From: Fragilaria radians
Taxonomy: Eukaryota; Bacillariophyta; Fragilariophyceae; Fragilariales; Fragilariaceae
DNA: 64,000 nucleotides
NCBI GenBank assembly: GCA_900642245.1
Contig: CAAAJI010000086.1
Coordinates: 36,456-100,455, forward strand
Reading direction: 5' to 3'
Below the pieces are notes generated by a model that saw only the letters and a program-made list of their open reading frames with translations, ran no database searches and was not told the origin of the DNA. Positions 10,201 through 19,602 of the stretch are shown in pieces. The position numbers and the translations under genes are program-made. Numbering within the stretch: the stretch's first letter is position 1; every line of letters starts with the position of its first letter.

Positions 10201-11423
10201 CTCCATGTGACATCATTTTCTCTCCACTCCCCAGGTTCAGCATCATCCGATTCGGCAATACTAGCATAGCATGGAGGAGGCAGTGTCTCTCGTGTCGGTG
10301 ATTGCCATGGATCCTTAGCATCCATGAGTACTCGTCCAAACGAGTCTTCTCGTCCGGTTGTAATCCGAGAATGTGATGCCGTTCTGCCTCCATCAGAAAT
10401 CCGACCACGACCGCGACCACGACCACGGCCGCGGCCACTATCCCAATGGTCCTTACCACGGTCGTGAACCCTTATATCATTTCCGAATCTAGAATTGTTT
10501 TTGATGTCCAATAACGAGGAGGGTAGTGAGTTTGAAGGAATGGAATGATCTTGCTTGACGGGGAATGAGGGGGGAGCTCTTTCGTCTACAATATGATTTT
10601 GGGAGGATGCATTGATGGTTAGTTGCTCCGTGCTTACGCTGTGAAGTCGATGATCACCGATGTTTAGTCGATGATTGACATTATTTTCCATTAATTTTGT
10701 GCGATGAGCATCGTGTGTATCAGTTCCAAATCCTCGATCATTATGAATATTATCTTCCAAAACTGATCTTTTTGGTTCAAAACGATCCTGGAGAGTGCCA
10801 GTAGGGTGATCCATATTAGAGGCATCTTGTATCGAAAATCGGATGTTTTCAGAATTATTTTCACGAATGTATGGCCTCTGACGAACATCATATGAAGGAT
10901 GCCGCTGTTCCAATGTCATAGTGTCAGGTGGTAAGAAACCTACGGATGTATTTTCTTGTATGATACTGGATCGATTGGGAGTAGCCGAAGTAAGTGAAGT
11001 TGAATATTCATTGGAAAATCGACTGTTCACACTTATATCATCTGCCAATAAATCATTCGAAGGAGTGAAGAATCTTCCTCTTCCTCCAACTATATTTGAA
11101 TTCATTCCAGACCTTCCAGTGATTGGTCCACGTCCACGACCACGTTCGCGTTCACGCCCTGCTCGCCCCCCAGGTTGCATTGGTGCTGATGTATCCCCCC
11201 ACCTTCCACGTCCTCGTGCTGTTCTTCCCCCACGACCCCTTCGAGAAAATGACGACGACGATGATGAAGATGATACCGAATAGTCTCTACCCCTTCCACG
11301 ACCAGAGTCCAATGTTCCATCTCGATTTTTAAATCCTGCTCCTCGTCCACCACTACCTCCCAATTCCATACTTGATCTTTGATGTCGAGGAGATTCCAGT
11401 GGACGATCCAGTGACTGGCTCAT
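7257..11423 (-). CDS. Large RG/RGG-rich low-complexity protein
   Basis: A single uninterrupted frame encodes 1388 aa from ATG 11423 (MSQSLDRPLESPRHQ). The frame is open a few codons further up, but only to a TTG, and a splice-acceptor-like tag sits one base before the ATG, so a 5' UTR intron is possible. No enzymatic domain is recognised. RG/RGG clusters lie near the N-terminus (SGRGRGRDYS, RRGRGGRTARGRGRW), at about residues 330-345 (RGRGRGRGRGR) and in a long central block of alternating RGRG and DD-containing units. Proline runs (PPPPPPLL, PPPPPPLP) and a Pro/Ser-rich acidic tail region follow. The last 100 residues hold a charged, helix-like part (YAKHLLLIRKQKSLRSQIEKL), the only likely folded segment. 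RGG-rich disordered proteins usually bind RNA, are arginine-methylated and enter condensates; that role is inference. The opposite strand shows open frames of Arg/Pro dipeptides, which mirror the repeats. Confidence 0.8.
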   Translation of the reverse strand: MSQSLDRPLESPRHQRSSMELGGSGGRGAGFKNRDGTLDSGRGRGRDYSVSSSSSSSSFSRRGRGGRTARGRGRWGDTSAPMQPGGRAGRERERGRGRGPITGRSGMNSNIVGGRGRFFTPSNDLLADDISVNSRFSNEYSTSLTSATPNRSSIIQENTSVGFLPPDTMTLEQRHPSYDVRQRPYIRENNSENIRFSIQDASNMDHPTGTLQDRFEPKRSVLEDNIHNDRGFGTDTHDAHRTKLMENNVNHRLNIGDHRLHSVSTEQLTINASSQNHIVDERAPPSFPVKQDHSIPSNSLPSSLLDIKNNSRFGNDIRVHDRGKDHWDSGRGRGRGRGRGRISDGGRTASHSRITTGREDSFGRVLMDAKDPWQSPTRETLPPPCYASIAESDDAEPGEWRENDVTWSEQSIRQTRYQEEDILGGGTLPSMNVSQARNIKSWGIERTNNFQPDINRNNFTTLQPNRFLPHTNDWHTAEQPRISNYTSMAESEQIIPQSLVPPVSQPYSSPRDDVWNKTNSREGGRPLPHNRDEIEWQSESQNRDYKGDPSQEWSRGGIHTSQIRGNSILQPKAHDQPVIEPIAQNSSNQDWTRQRSVTPFERSHQKNSFQSSGGWTSKESSVMTGDMTVRDRNDQEWHHPPQNNVPWDVAKQQVNRTDNGEIIQEYSIRPNANTELYRTESVSSRDGRREGSNFNDPNIDNSWTSGNRMAPPDLLRRQSDWAEDDHNPKTGTAMDWNPLPPSEGENQVPWRGRSNMTDTAGGTGWNNSSFNTSTMNVSGFHYGPASAVALANNNPGRGGRGRGGRSEDGRGRSGRISDDIMGRGRGSDDTRGRGGRGNDDGRGRSGRGIDLSLRGRGGRSNTTDDTHGRGRGRGMGASYSGHSRNFDDGGAGGRGRGIMSSSILQRQESNSFPNRKRELENPDTREALEFPRNESHLERNPYEEKRMREARIEPPVNGPTPRPPPPPPLLPSNNNNTQLHIRPNSVPPPPPPLPIAIAQSAILSQSQPRREGGNTDWIPNSEIPRPQPMLPTSNQPLDMGHPSAPQVLRDQISNVVSKNPVYSSAGGNNRQYGNSSSSGISGSNYFPGRGSERGRGRGRHMHHEAGNNIKYRNGNFRGTEGRGFFKYGNVSRPFEENSSGPRRGSFQGLQQDVSGRNDHDPSEHPFLSPVVSIPHTSSGSYAALAGDPPVVSVKEDSESATLLSDTQHEELTHDTSPQRSSCATGAVDEIEPDIQLSLSPASPHSPKISSSSMSPTPSSPPLPSPVSPPPEPSAPSNFIVCLVRWMEAESQLDYTYAKHLLLIRKQKSLRSQIEKLEQLPVGAEAFQDDLNQWIAHLGTKATSMTPTATSFVKSEQESSNNNKAYGVNDVKDEEDELYGELDGIKTLS

Positions 11424-12648
11424 TCTACAATATGATGACAAATTAAAGTTTAAATCGAATAATTCTGAAAATATGTAACGAGTTCAGCCCGATTGTTTAT
11501 GAACAAAGGAAGGTACTTTTCAACCAAGCAAATCAAATGAAATAAATCTCAAGCAGCAAAACCGAGATTATTTTTACAAGCTAGACATAAATACTATTTT
11601 GGTAATACACCAGTAGGTGAACAACAAGTAAACTTTCGATGGCCACAGCAGCACACTGAATTCAACCCGAAGGTCGAAAAAAAAACGAATTCAACAAAAA
11701 GAACTAACCCTATTCTACAAATGTTTTTTCTGTATATTGGGATGACGTACTCGCACTTACTGTCGAGATGGCTCAAATGATGCCTGCGATCCTAGTTCCA
11801 AGGATGGTTTTTCTGAACAAATTCGTGACAATTTGCAAAATGACAGAGTTGCTTAGATATCAGCTCATCATCACTAAATTTTATCTTATAATGAATACTA
11901 CATTGACCAAGTATAGGATGAAATTGAAATTTTTAAAACAAAAGTTTATGACACTTAATAATACCGATATATATTCTATTGGCGCAACATAATTCAAACG
12001 CTTGAATAAAAAGTCATGAACAATTCATGAAATTGAAATATCATCGACATGTATTGCTATCCTGAAAAGGTATGACGTGACAAAAATGCATGGCAATTAC
12101 AATATATCACACGTACATACAAACCATAATTCATGCATTCATTTTTAGGAACTTATTTTTGTTTGTTTTTGACCCTTGAATATGGTATGACTATGCCTAC
12201 GGAAGAAAAATGCCAACACTATATGATAGCTTAAGTGCAAACATCAAACTGCTGGATTCCTATTGCAAACAATAACCAGCATGAGCGGCCATTCATAAAA
12301 AGTAAATATAGCGAAGCCAAAAAGATTGTCAACAAATTTATGAATCTCATTATCTTGTGAATTCTGTAATAATCTGTGACCCGCAGTCACCTAGTTATCA
12401 TTAAATGATAGAATCAGCTAAATAGTAGATAAGAGTTTTATATGAAAACATGTAATAATTTAAGTCTGTATGTCGGCACGTGCACTGGTCGATATGGCTT
12501 AAACAAACAAGTCCTGCGCCAAAACTATCATCAGTTGTTTCGTCGGATCAAGTTTTGTATTCGAGAACAGTCGTGGTGATTATTTTTTCTGATTTGAAGC
12601 AGCATTAAAGTGAATGAGAAGATGATTATTTGTTTCCTGTTCTATGAT
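11424..12648. other. Intergenic region upstream of RGG gene
   Basis: This lies between the start of the RGG-rich gene and the 3' end of the PNUTS-like gene, both on the minus strand. It holds the 5' region of the first and the 3' UTR of the second. It is AT-rich with frequent stops in all frames; short open frames at 11594-11776 and 11768-11992 have no recognisable content. Confidence 0.5.
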
Positions 12649-15012
12649 CTATCTCCCGTAATATGAACGCTGTTGTAGCGGAAGACTCGCAGCCGATGCT
12701 GCATTATATGTTAGATCAAAAGATGTTCCCAATCTCCCCGTTTCTTTAGCAAAGTTAATTCTCAACACACCTCCGTGAACTACAGTCCCTGATAGGGCCT
12801 GTCGCGCGGTGATTGCCGCCAATCTATCTCCAGTATTCACAAAGGCGAAATTTCCTTTCATCACACAACCTGTGATGATAGCGTGCAGTCCAAAGATATT
12901 TCGCAACTCTGATTCAGTTGTGGCGGGTCCATACCCTGCCACAAATAAATTCTTAGTTGCAGGATTTCCACGATCATCCCGCACGCTATTTACATCGATA
13001 GGGGCCATCGCAGTCGGGGGCGAAGGAAGTGTGGGAGTCACCACAGGTGTAAGTCCCGCTAAGCTGTTAACACCGAGACTGGGCATAGTTGTTGCTGTTG
13101 AGCGCCCATACAACGCAGGCGGTGTTGCTTCTCGGTCACGACGTTGAGCCATATTGATACGAATGGGAGTACCGCCCAGAATCGCACCGTTTAAGTTTTC
13201 TTTTGCTGTTTGTGCTCCAACAGGATCTTGGGTGTTTACGAAGCAGAATCCGTTTTTCATTACAACCTCTTTCACGCGAACATAAGGAGCAAATAGTGCA
13301 ATAATATCTGCTTGAGTTGTAGTTGGACCATAACCTGCCATATGAAGATTTGCTTCTGTGTTTTTGTCACCTCGATATGCGGCCGTTGCAGAAGCTCCTG
13401 CTGGTCCGTAGTGTGAAGCAGGCTGTTGCCCATAACTTGCGGCAGCAGTAGGCGCTGAGCAATACGGTGTTGCAGTAGTTCTTGCATATGCTTGCTGACC
13501 TGCACCGTGTTGTCCATATGTAGTATTGTATGATACTGCCGACGGTTGTGGAATACCAGGCATACTTTGACCAAGTGTCTGTACTAGTGCCATTAGGTTC
13601 TGTTGGTCATACATTCCATTAGCATCTACAAACGTGTTCAATAGGCTTGGATTTGCTGCAAGTGTTTGCAGTGCTTGAACATTTGAACCCACGAGAAAGA
13701 GGGGTAATCCCATGGCTTGGACCATTTCAACTGTTGCACCGATAGACGCTGGAGGGGGCGGAGGAGGAGGAGGATACACATTTCCGTAATGCGCATTTGC
13801 GAAGGGTTGAGTCACGTATGTTGCAGGCGCAGGGGCAGGCATTGCTGGAATAGCAATGGGTGCTGGAGCAGGTGCAACGACTGGAATCTCTTGCGGGACA
13901 AAGAATGGGATAATCTTCGGAACGATAGATTGTACTGTCTGCATTTCAAGTGCTAGTTCCATATCACTCATCTGGTCAGGGTCGCTAGGTACATCATTTT
14001 CTGAATTATATGCGACTGCAGGCGTGAGAGCGATGCGTGCGAGTTGAACTATAACCTCTTTTGAATCTACAGGAGATTTGGAAACGTCGCTTCTTTCAGG
14101 TGTTTTTGGAGGTTTTCTCCAAGTGATAGTTGGCCGCATCATAGCTGGTGCGAATATGTCGAAGTCGTCGTCATCCAATAACTTTTTCTTTTTGGCTTCA
14201 GCGAATAACTCTTTCTCTCGAAGTCGATCGCGTTTGCTGCGATCCGACCAAGACACAATTCCCTCATTACTTGTATTTGAGTTGACTGGCTGTTCGCCGC
14301 GATTTCCTTCAATTTCGCGAGTTTTTTCTAACTTTCCCCCGAAATGATCTTCCCATTTCACTCTTTTATTGGATTGCTTCTTAGCTTTTGGCAACGCAGT
14401 TGTAGCAGACTGCGTTCCTGGTTCCTGAGAATCCAATCCAGGCTTTAACGGGCCTGAAGACGCTGGTCCCGATTTAGCTGTTGTAGATGAAGATACCTTC
14501 TTCAAAAGAGTGGAAAACGAGTCTGGTTTTGCCTTCTTATTCATCCCATTTGTAGAGGACAGATCAAGTGTTCGCTTTAGACTCTGCGGAGAAGAAGTAT
14601 CTGGTTCTTTATTTGTTTTCACAGAGGCGTTCCAGGAATCCTTTACGATTTGCAAGCGAGATTTTATTGCATTTTCATTGAGAGTTCCAAAACAGATCGG
14701 GTGCTTTTCAATAGAACCAACTTTCTTCCCCATACCGGAATCACGCACTTGAGACTTGGTAACTGGGAGACTTGCAATGCTGGACAGGAAAAAGAGAAGT
14801 AGGTCAACACTTCCTACCGTACCATTCAAAATGTCATCTAACCATGGTCTCAGAGAGGTTAGCAATCCTAACGATAGGAGCTTTTGCAATGGATCATTGT
14901 TGGATGGTGTTGCAGAGAGAATCGCGAGTAAAATGCATCTCCGTTGTTCTAACGCTGCAACTTTCGCAGCATTATCAAGGGTACCAGGAATATTCTCAGT
15001 ACTTTTTGACAT
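12649..15012 (-). CDS. PNUTS-like PP1-binding protein with LW domain and two RRMs
   Basis: One open frame, 787 aa, starts at ATG 15012 (MSKSTENIPG). A pyrimidine tract and tag lie directly before the ATG, so a 5' UTR intron or a tiny upstream exon is possible. Residues about 40-133 resemble the TFIIS N-terminal (LW) domain: LLSLGLLTSLRPWLDDIL, SIASLPVTKSQVRDSGMGKK, IKSRLQIVKDSW. At 217-220 is RVKW in KRVKWEDHFGGKLEKTREIE, a PP1-docking RVxF match in a setting like that of PNUTS (PPP1R10). A second candidate, TITWRKPPKTPE, lies near 295. The middle is Ala/Pro-rich with eight consecutive prolines. Two RRM-like domains follow at about 552-623 (NLHMAGYGPTT, NGFCFVNTQDP) and 687-758 (NLFVAGYGPATT, GNFAFVNTGDR). 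PNUTS targets PP1 to chromatin and transcription termination; a similar role is inferred. The two C-terminal RRMs differ from animal PNUTS. Confidence 0.7.
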   Translation of the reverse strand: MSKSTENIPGTLDNAAKVAALEQRRCILLAILSATPSNNDPLQKLLSLGLLTSLRPWLDDILNGTVGSVDLLLFFLSSIASLPVTKSQVRDSGMGKKVGSIEKHPICFGTLNENAIKSRLQIVKDSWNASVKTNKEPDTSSPQSLKRTLDLSSTNGMNKKAKPDSFSTLLKKVSSSTTAKSGPASSGPLKPGLDSQEPGTQSATTALPKAKKQSNKRVKWEDHFGGKLEKTREIEGNRGEQPVNSNTSNEGIVSWSDRSKRDRLREKELFAEAKKKKLLDDDDFDIFAPAMMRPTITWRKPPKTPERSDVSKSPVDSKEVIVQLARIALTPAVAYNSENDVPSDPDQMSDMELALEMQTVQSIVPKIIPFFVPQEIPVVAPAPAPIAIPAMPAPAPATYVTQPFANAHYGNVYPPPPPPPPASIGATVEMVQAMGLPLFLVGSNVQALQTLAANPSLLNTFVDANGMYDQQNLMALVQTLGQSMPGIPQPSAVSYNTTYGQHGAGQQAYARTTATPYCSAPTAAASYGQQPASHYGPAGASATAAYRGDKNTEANLHMAGYGPTTTQADIIALFAPYVRVKEVVMKNGFCFVNTQDPVGAQTAKENLNGAILGGTPIRINMAQRRDREATPPALYGRSTATTMPSLGVNSLAGLTPVVTPTLPSPPTAMAPIDVNSVRDDRGNPATKNLFVAGYGPATTESELRNIFGLHAIITGCVMKGNFAFVNTGDRLAAITARQALSGTVVHGGVLRINFAKETGRLGTSFDLTYNAASAASLPLQQRSYYGR

Positions 15013-16627
15013 CTAAAAAGGAAAAAGAAGTATGTAATGAGATGATTTCAGAATGGAAAATGATGCAACGATACAAAAAAATGAAATCGAAATTGCTAAT
15101 GAGATATTCTGGGATGAATCATATCAATATGACTGTGATGCAAAGGAGCTTGAATCGTCAGGCTACATAATGTACATCATGTTTTCGAAAGTGGAAGCGC
15201 TTTCCTTTATCAATTTCAAAGTTACTAATAGGACAACTCCGTGTTGTAAGTGATACAAAATACATTAGCCCTGACTTAAAGTGAAGCTCCAGATATAATA
15301 ATAGGCATTATTCTGAAAGGTACACTTCCTTATTCCCAGATTTAGTTCTTTGCAATGTTCAAGGCTCTGCGTCATCTACGCTGGCACCAAAGTGTGTTTC
15401 ACGTGCGTAAAAGATTGTGTAGCATAATTCTACTAGAACAGTAAGATTGTCATAATTCATGCTTTAAGCACAAGCTATCATCGTACACTTGGTAGTCTTG
15501 TTGAGTAGAAGCGCATTGATTTCCTTACTTGATTTTGAAAAAGATTTTCTTCGATGTGATTTAATGTGATACTAAATATATCCTCTTCATAGATGCACCT
15601 GAATGATGTGCTTAGAATTGGTACATCGCTTTGTAGCTGGCCCTCTAAGACCAAAACTATTGTAATATTCACAACTAGTGAAAGCTACAACATTCTCGTT
15701 CCAATATGCAGAGCTTAAAAGAGATAATATTTTCGCTCAAATGCAGGATATCGCATTTATTTATGTGGGTCCTTGCTGTACTATTGAACATAGATCTTTC
15801 CTTTTTGATGAAGTTATATCTCGAAATGTTTGTTCACGTCAATGGAAGTTATAGTTTTTCTCTAACGGCAAGAAAAAAATCCTCAGTGGTCTGGAGATGG
15901 CGTCGATTAATCATGATGATTACCATCATTTACTCAACCATGCAAGGTATGATGCCATCAAATATGCCTCTTTGAGAAAAGTATTCAATAGAAATAGAAT
16001 AATGCATCCTTTTCCAATACATGGACCGTTTCTTACATAAAGGACATTGCATGATGAAAAAGAAATGATTTCAATCCCACGCATAGTTGTTATTTTTATG
16101 ACAATATCCATCCATCACGCTAATATAAATCCAGTGCAAGTCAAACGAGCGTGTTTGGCATTACCAGTGTAACTAGAGTTAAACTTGGTTCCGAAACACT
16201 TCGCAAATCTTGAAGCACTATCTATCTCCGATTCAAGAATTTTGGTTCATTATGTTCTCTGCCATACTATGACTCTATGCACATGGTATGAATTGTGGTT
16301 AATCTCCCTACTCCTACCCCTACATCTGAGTGCACCAAAACTGAGTCTGGAGAGCTAAAGGGTTTCCATGGAGAGCAATGCAAAGTCCGGATAAATGTCT
16401 CATAGGTATGACATGTAGAAACTTCGTAATTTTGACATTAACCCAAATGATGAAAGGTCGATGGTACAGTTTTCTATCAAGTTTTCGATGCGTATGCTGA
16501 AACGTGTGTTGAAACATTGAAGTATGTAATGGCTTTGATACAGTATTCATTTCTTTTTGATCTACTGGTACAGAACTCAAGTCGCCGAAGTACTTCGAGT
16601 ATCACATTGGCAGCCCCGAAGTGCACT
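15013..16627. other. Gene-poor spacer
   Basis: AT-rich sequence upstream of the PNUTS-like gene, with only short open frames (for example 15478-15672 and 15706-15975 on opposite strands) and no protein motif. A minus-strand frame at 16320-16580 follows the stop of the small spliced gene and may be its 3' UTR. Nothing else was recognised. Confidence 0.4.
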
Positions 16628-17044
16628 TTAAATTTGGCTTGTAGTCATTGATAAAAGGTTTTCATGATATAAACCAAAGGAGATCTGATTGATAATCTTC
16701 TTCACCTAGATATTTGAAATCCTTGATTTACGGAACAAAACAAAACACCGCATGTCAAAAATTAAAAATGGAACCTACCTGAATAAGATCGAGGAAATCA
16801 CTCGAAACATGCGGTTCCGTTCCAAGGGATATGCCTGGGGAGTCAATAAATGAAGAATCATGTTAAATTAAAAAATATGGAAAACGTAAGTAGAATACCA
16901 ATAACTACACGTACTATTGGGAGCGGTGAAGTCAAGAACCCGACTGATCAAAGCGTCAAATCCAACATCTCCAGCATTTCGTTCATCCGCTAACAGTGTC
17001 GGCGGGCATGTGCCGTGTTCACGAATGCGATGTAAAAGGGACAT
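16628..17044 (-). CDS. Small spliced gene of unknown function
   Basis: I assembled this from sequence: exons 17044-16915, 16834-16779 and 16705-16628 on the minus strand. Donors are gtacgt and gtaggt; acceptors are ccccag and atctag. Phases match at both junctions (1 then 0) and give 87 aa: it starts MSLLHRIREHGTCPPTLLAD, continues VLDFTAPNSISLGTEPHV across the first junction and DLIQVKKIINQISFGLYHEN across the second, ending in TAA. The frame stays open upstream of the ATG to 17182, so the gene may have a further 5' exon. I do not recognise the family. Support is only the coincidence of good splice sites and an open frame through three exons; there is no homology evidence. It could be a decayed gene fragment. 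Confidence 0.38.
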
Positions 17045-19602
17045 CTTCAACCGAAGTATTGAGATCGATGAGAATTCTTGATGAAGTCTTTTTGTTATAT
17101 CGTTGAATATGAGAAACGTACAGGAAAGTCTGTGAATCAGTGCCGAACGCCGTAGCAATACGAAATCCTCTGTACAATCCAAGAGATTTTATACGCCGAG
17201 TACATCGTTCGTAAAATAATAGGGGAAGTTTAGAACAGTCTTTTTGTGATCGTGAGATTCGAAACGAATGAACGGTTTGGAACGTAACAGATTGATGCTA
17301 TAGTATTACTCGACTGCTTTGATTCTACTGGCTTCTGGGTATCACTAGTCCTCCATAGTTTTCTTAATCTAAAATTTAATCAACTCGGGAAAAAGCCTTT
17401 GACAAGGCCCACATCCTGCTAATTTTGATGATCTCTTTAGTCCATAGGTGTCACTAACCCAATATGGGAGCTTTCCGTGATTCTTTGTGAGACCATGACC
17501 GAATCAGCAAAACATAGGATGTTTAACATGACTATTGCCTGTTTGGTGCCTTGCATGCAAATGCTAACATTTTAAGGCTTGAATCGACTAGGGAAAGGTG
17601 ATTATGATGTGAGGAAACAGTGTGAAAGTCCCACTAGGGCGAGAACACATGAAAACCTCCGTGATAGCTTTGTGACATAGAAACTGCTGTATTGGCATTT
17701 AAATGGAGCTCAGCAACAAAGGAATCCCAGCTTGGTTCCTCAACCATTTGCTGATGAAAGAGAATCCTCTACTCTTGAAGCTAGCTTTCTGGAAATGATA
17801 TTTTGAAGCAGTATTGGAATTCTCACAGGCCTTTGCCGGAACCCAATGGCCATGCAAATCCCAACTCACAATACAAGTCTTTAGAATAGCCAAAACTCAG
17901 GTAGGTGCATCTCTTTACTCCCAATGTTCACGTCTTCATAACAAAAGAGCTTGGTTACAAAAATGAAAAAAGGACATTGATTCTCTTTTTGTTTAATCAG
18001 TGATTGATTAATCTTGAAGATGAGTGGCAAGCAATCGCAATATGATCGTAGTTAATCAAAACAGTTGATTGACTATGTCTTACATTGCTGAACAACAGGG
18101 TCATCAATCTCACAATAGATTGACAACCCATGGTGATAATTCACAAATCTTTCGATAAAAAACGGTAACTTTACGTAGAATACGTAACGCAATACCTTTT
18201 TTCATTTCAGAATTGAAAATTTGGAGCTCTTCCTTCTCTTGCTTGTATATCTGAAACGTAACTTGCATGCGGCCCAAAAATGTTGAGAATTGTTCCTGCT
18301 TGTAGTGTAGGGTTTTATAAATTACTTCTGCCTACATGATTCAGCATGCAATGTACCTTCTCCTTCAAAGGTTCACGTAACCATTCTGTTCTTTCTTATC
18401 ATCACAAATTAAATCTTCCATTTGCTTGACCAATAATTTATCAGGCAATGACTGATGAACTTGATGACAATCGACCACATACAAAATACCCTTTAGGGGT
18501 GCACTAGCCACTAGGGTGGTTAAGTAATCATCATTGCAATTCAAATCTACGAGTTCATCCTATTCACGTACCACGTACAGCAAGAAACTCCTGTGCTTCC
18601 AAGGATAGTAATGAGGTGGTTAACAAAACCATGACTCCAATTACACCAGTCTATTTGATTACCTAGATTCTCTGGATCTGCTGCCTTGTTTCATGTCTCC
18701 ATGTTGTCAATCAAGCTCTTGTGGATATCAGTGTTATCAAACGCAAGCTGAAAAGTAGCTGAGGTGAGTCTCTTCATGGCTTTTTCAATTATTGGTGCAG
18801 TATAATCCAAAGATAATGCAACTCTGTGCATTTTTACACTTAGCATACTTATCTGCAAAATATTGACACATCACAAATTACAGGTCAAAGGCTGTCAGCC
18901 CATGGCCTTTCATACTTTGTTATACTGCTAGTATGGACAGATATTCATCATTGGCTGCACGCAAGAACAATTGCAATTAGGCAGGATTCCTCTAGACTTG
19001 ATCCATGCTTGTCTTCAATCACTGCCAGATTTTCAAATAATTCAGCTGGATTGCTTTCTCACTTCATTCCTAGCTTGATGAGTTAATGCCTCATCTCAAC
19101 CTTTGTTATAGGTTCCTTTATTGTTTAGCCAATTTCTGCCTCATGCCTTCATCAGTATAATTGTCTTTTGTAGAGTTAGATTCAGTTGAGAGCCTTGGGT
19201 CAGGGTGTCTTCTTGGATCACATCAGGAAAATCAGGCTGCATTGAAAATGCTCGAAAATTGGAACACCACACGTGAAGGTGATGTGGACTTCTGTCAACA
19301 GTGTCAAGCACATTCAACACCAAATATTAAGATTCTTTCTGCATCAGCTAATCACCTGTTAGTTGATGTAACTGAATTGAAGTAACCTCAGATAGTAGAC
19401 GGAGGATATAGTAAATTTGATTGATGATCTATCACAAAAATGTACATAGTATCGTGCTGTGAATTGCCCACGATCGTTGAAACTTAAGATTATTTTTTTG
19501 TTTTCGGTTTTCCAATAGTATCATGTTCGTGACGGTTTGGACCAGTTATAATGACGTAAAATCAACAAGGGATCATTCGACTTTTCCTTCATTTTTCGGA
19601 AA
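17045..19602. other. Gene-poor region with degenerate coding-like sequence
   Basis: Mostly AT-rich sequence without long frames. Between about 18250 and 19400 the minus strand reads as broken protein-like stretches separated by stops and frame changes, for example ILYVVDCHQVHQSLPDKL and LVKQMEDLICDDKKE near 18390-18490, and SLDYTAPIIEKAMKRL near 18770-18820. I could not assign them to a family; an old mobile element or decayed gene is likely. The last few hundred bases may hold the promoter of the LRR gene. Confidence 0.35.
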
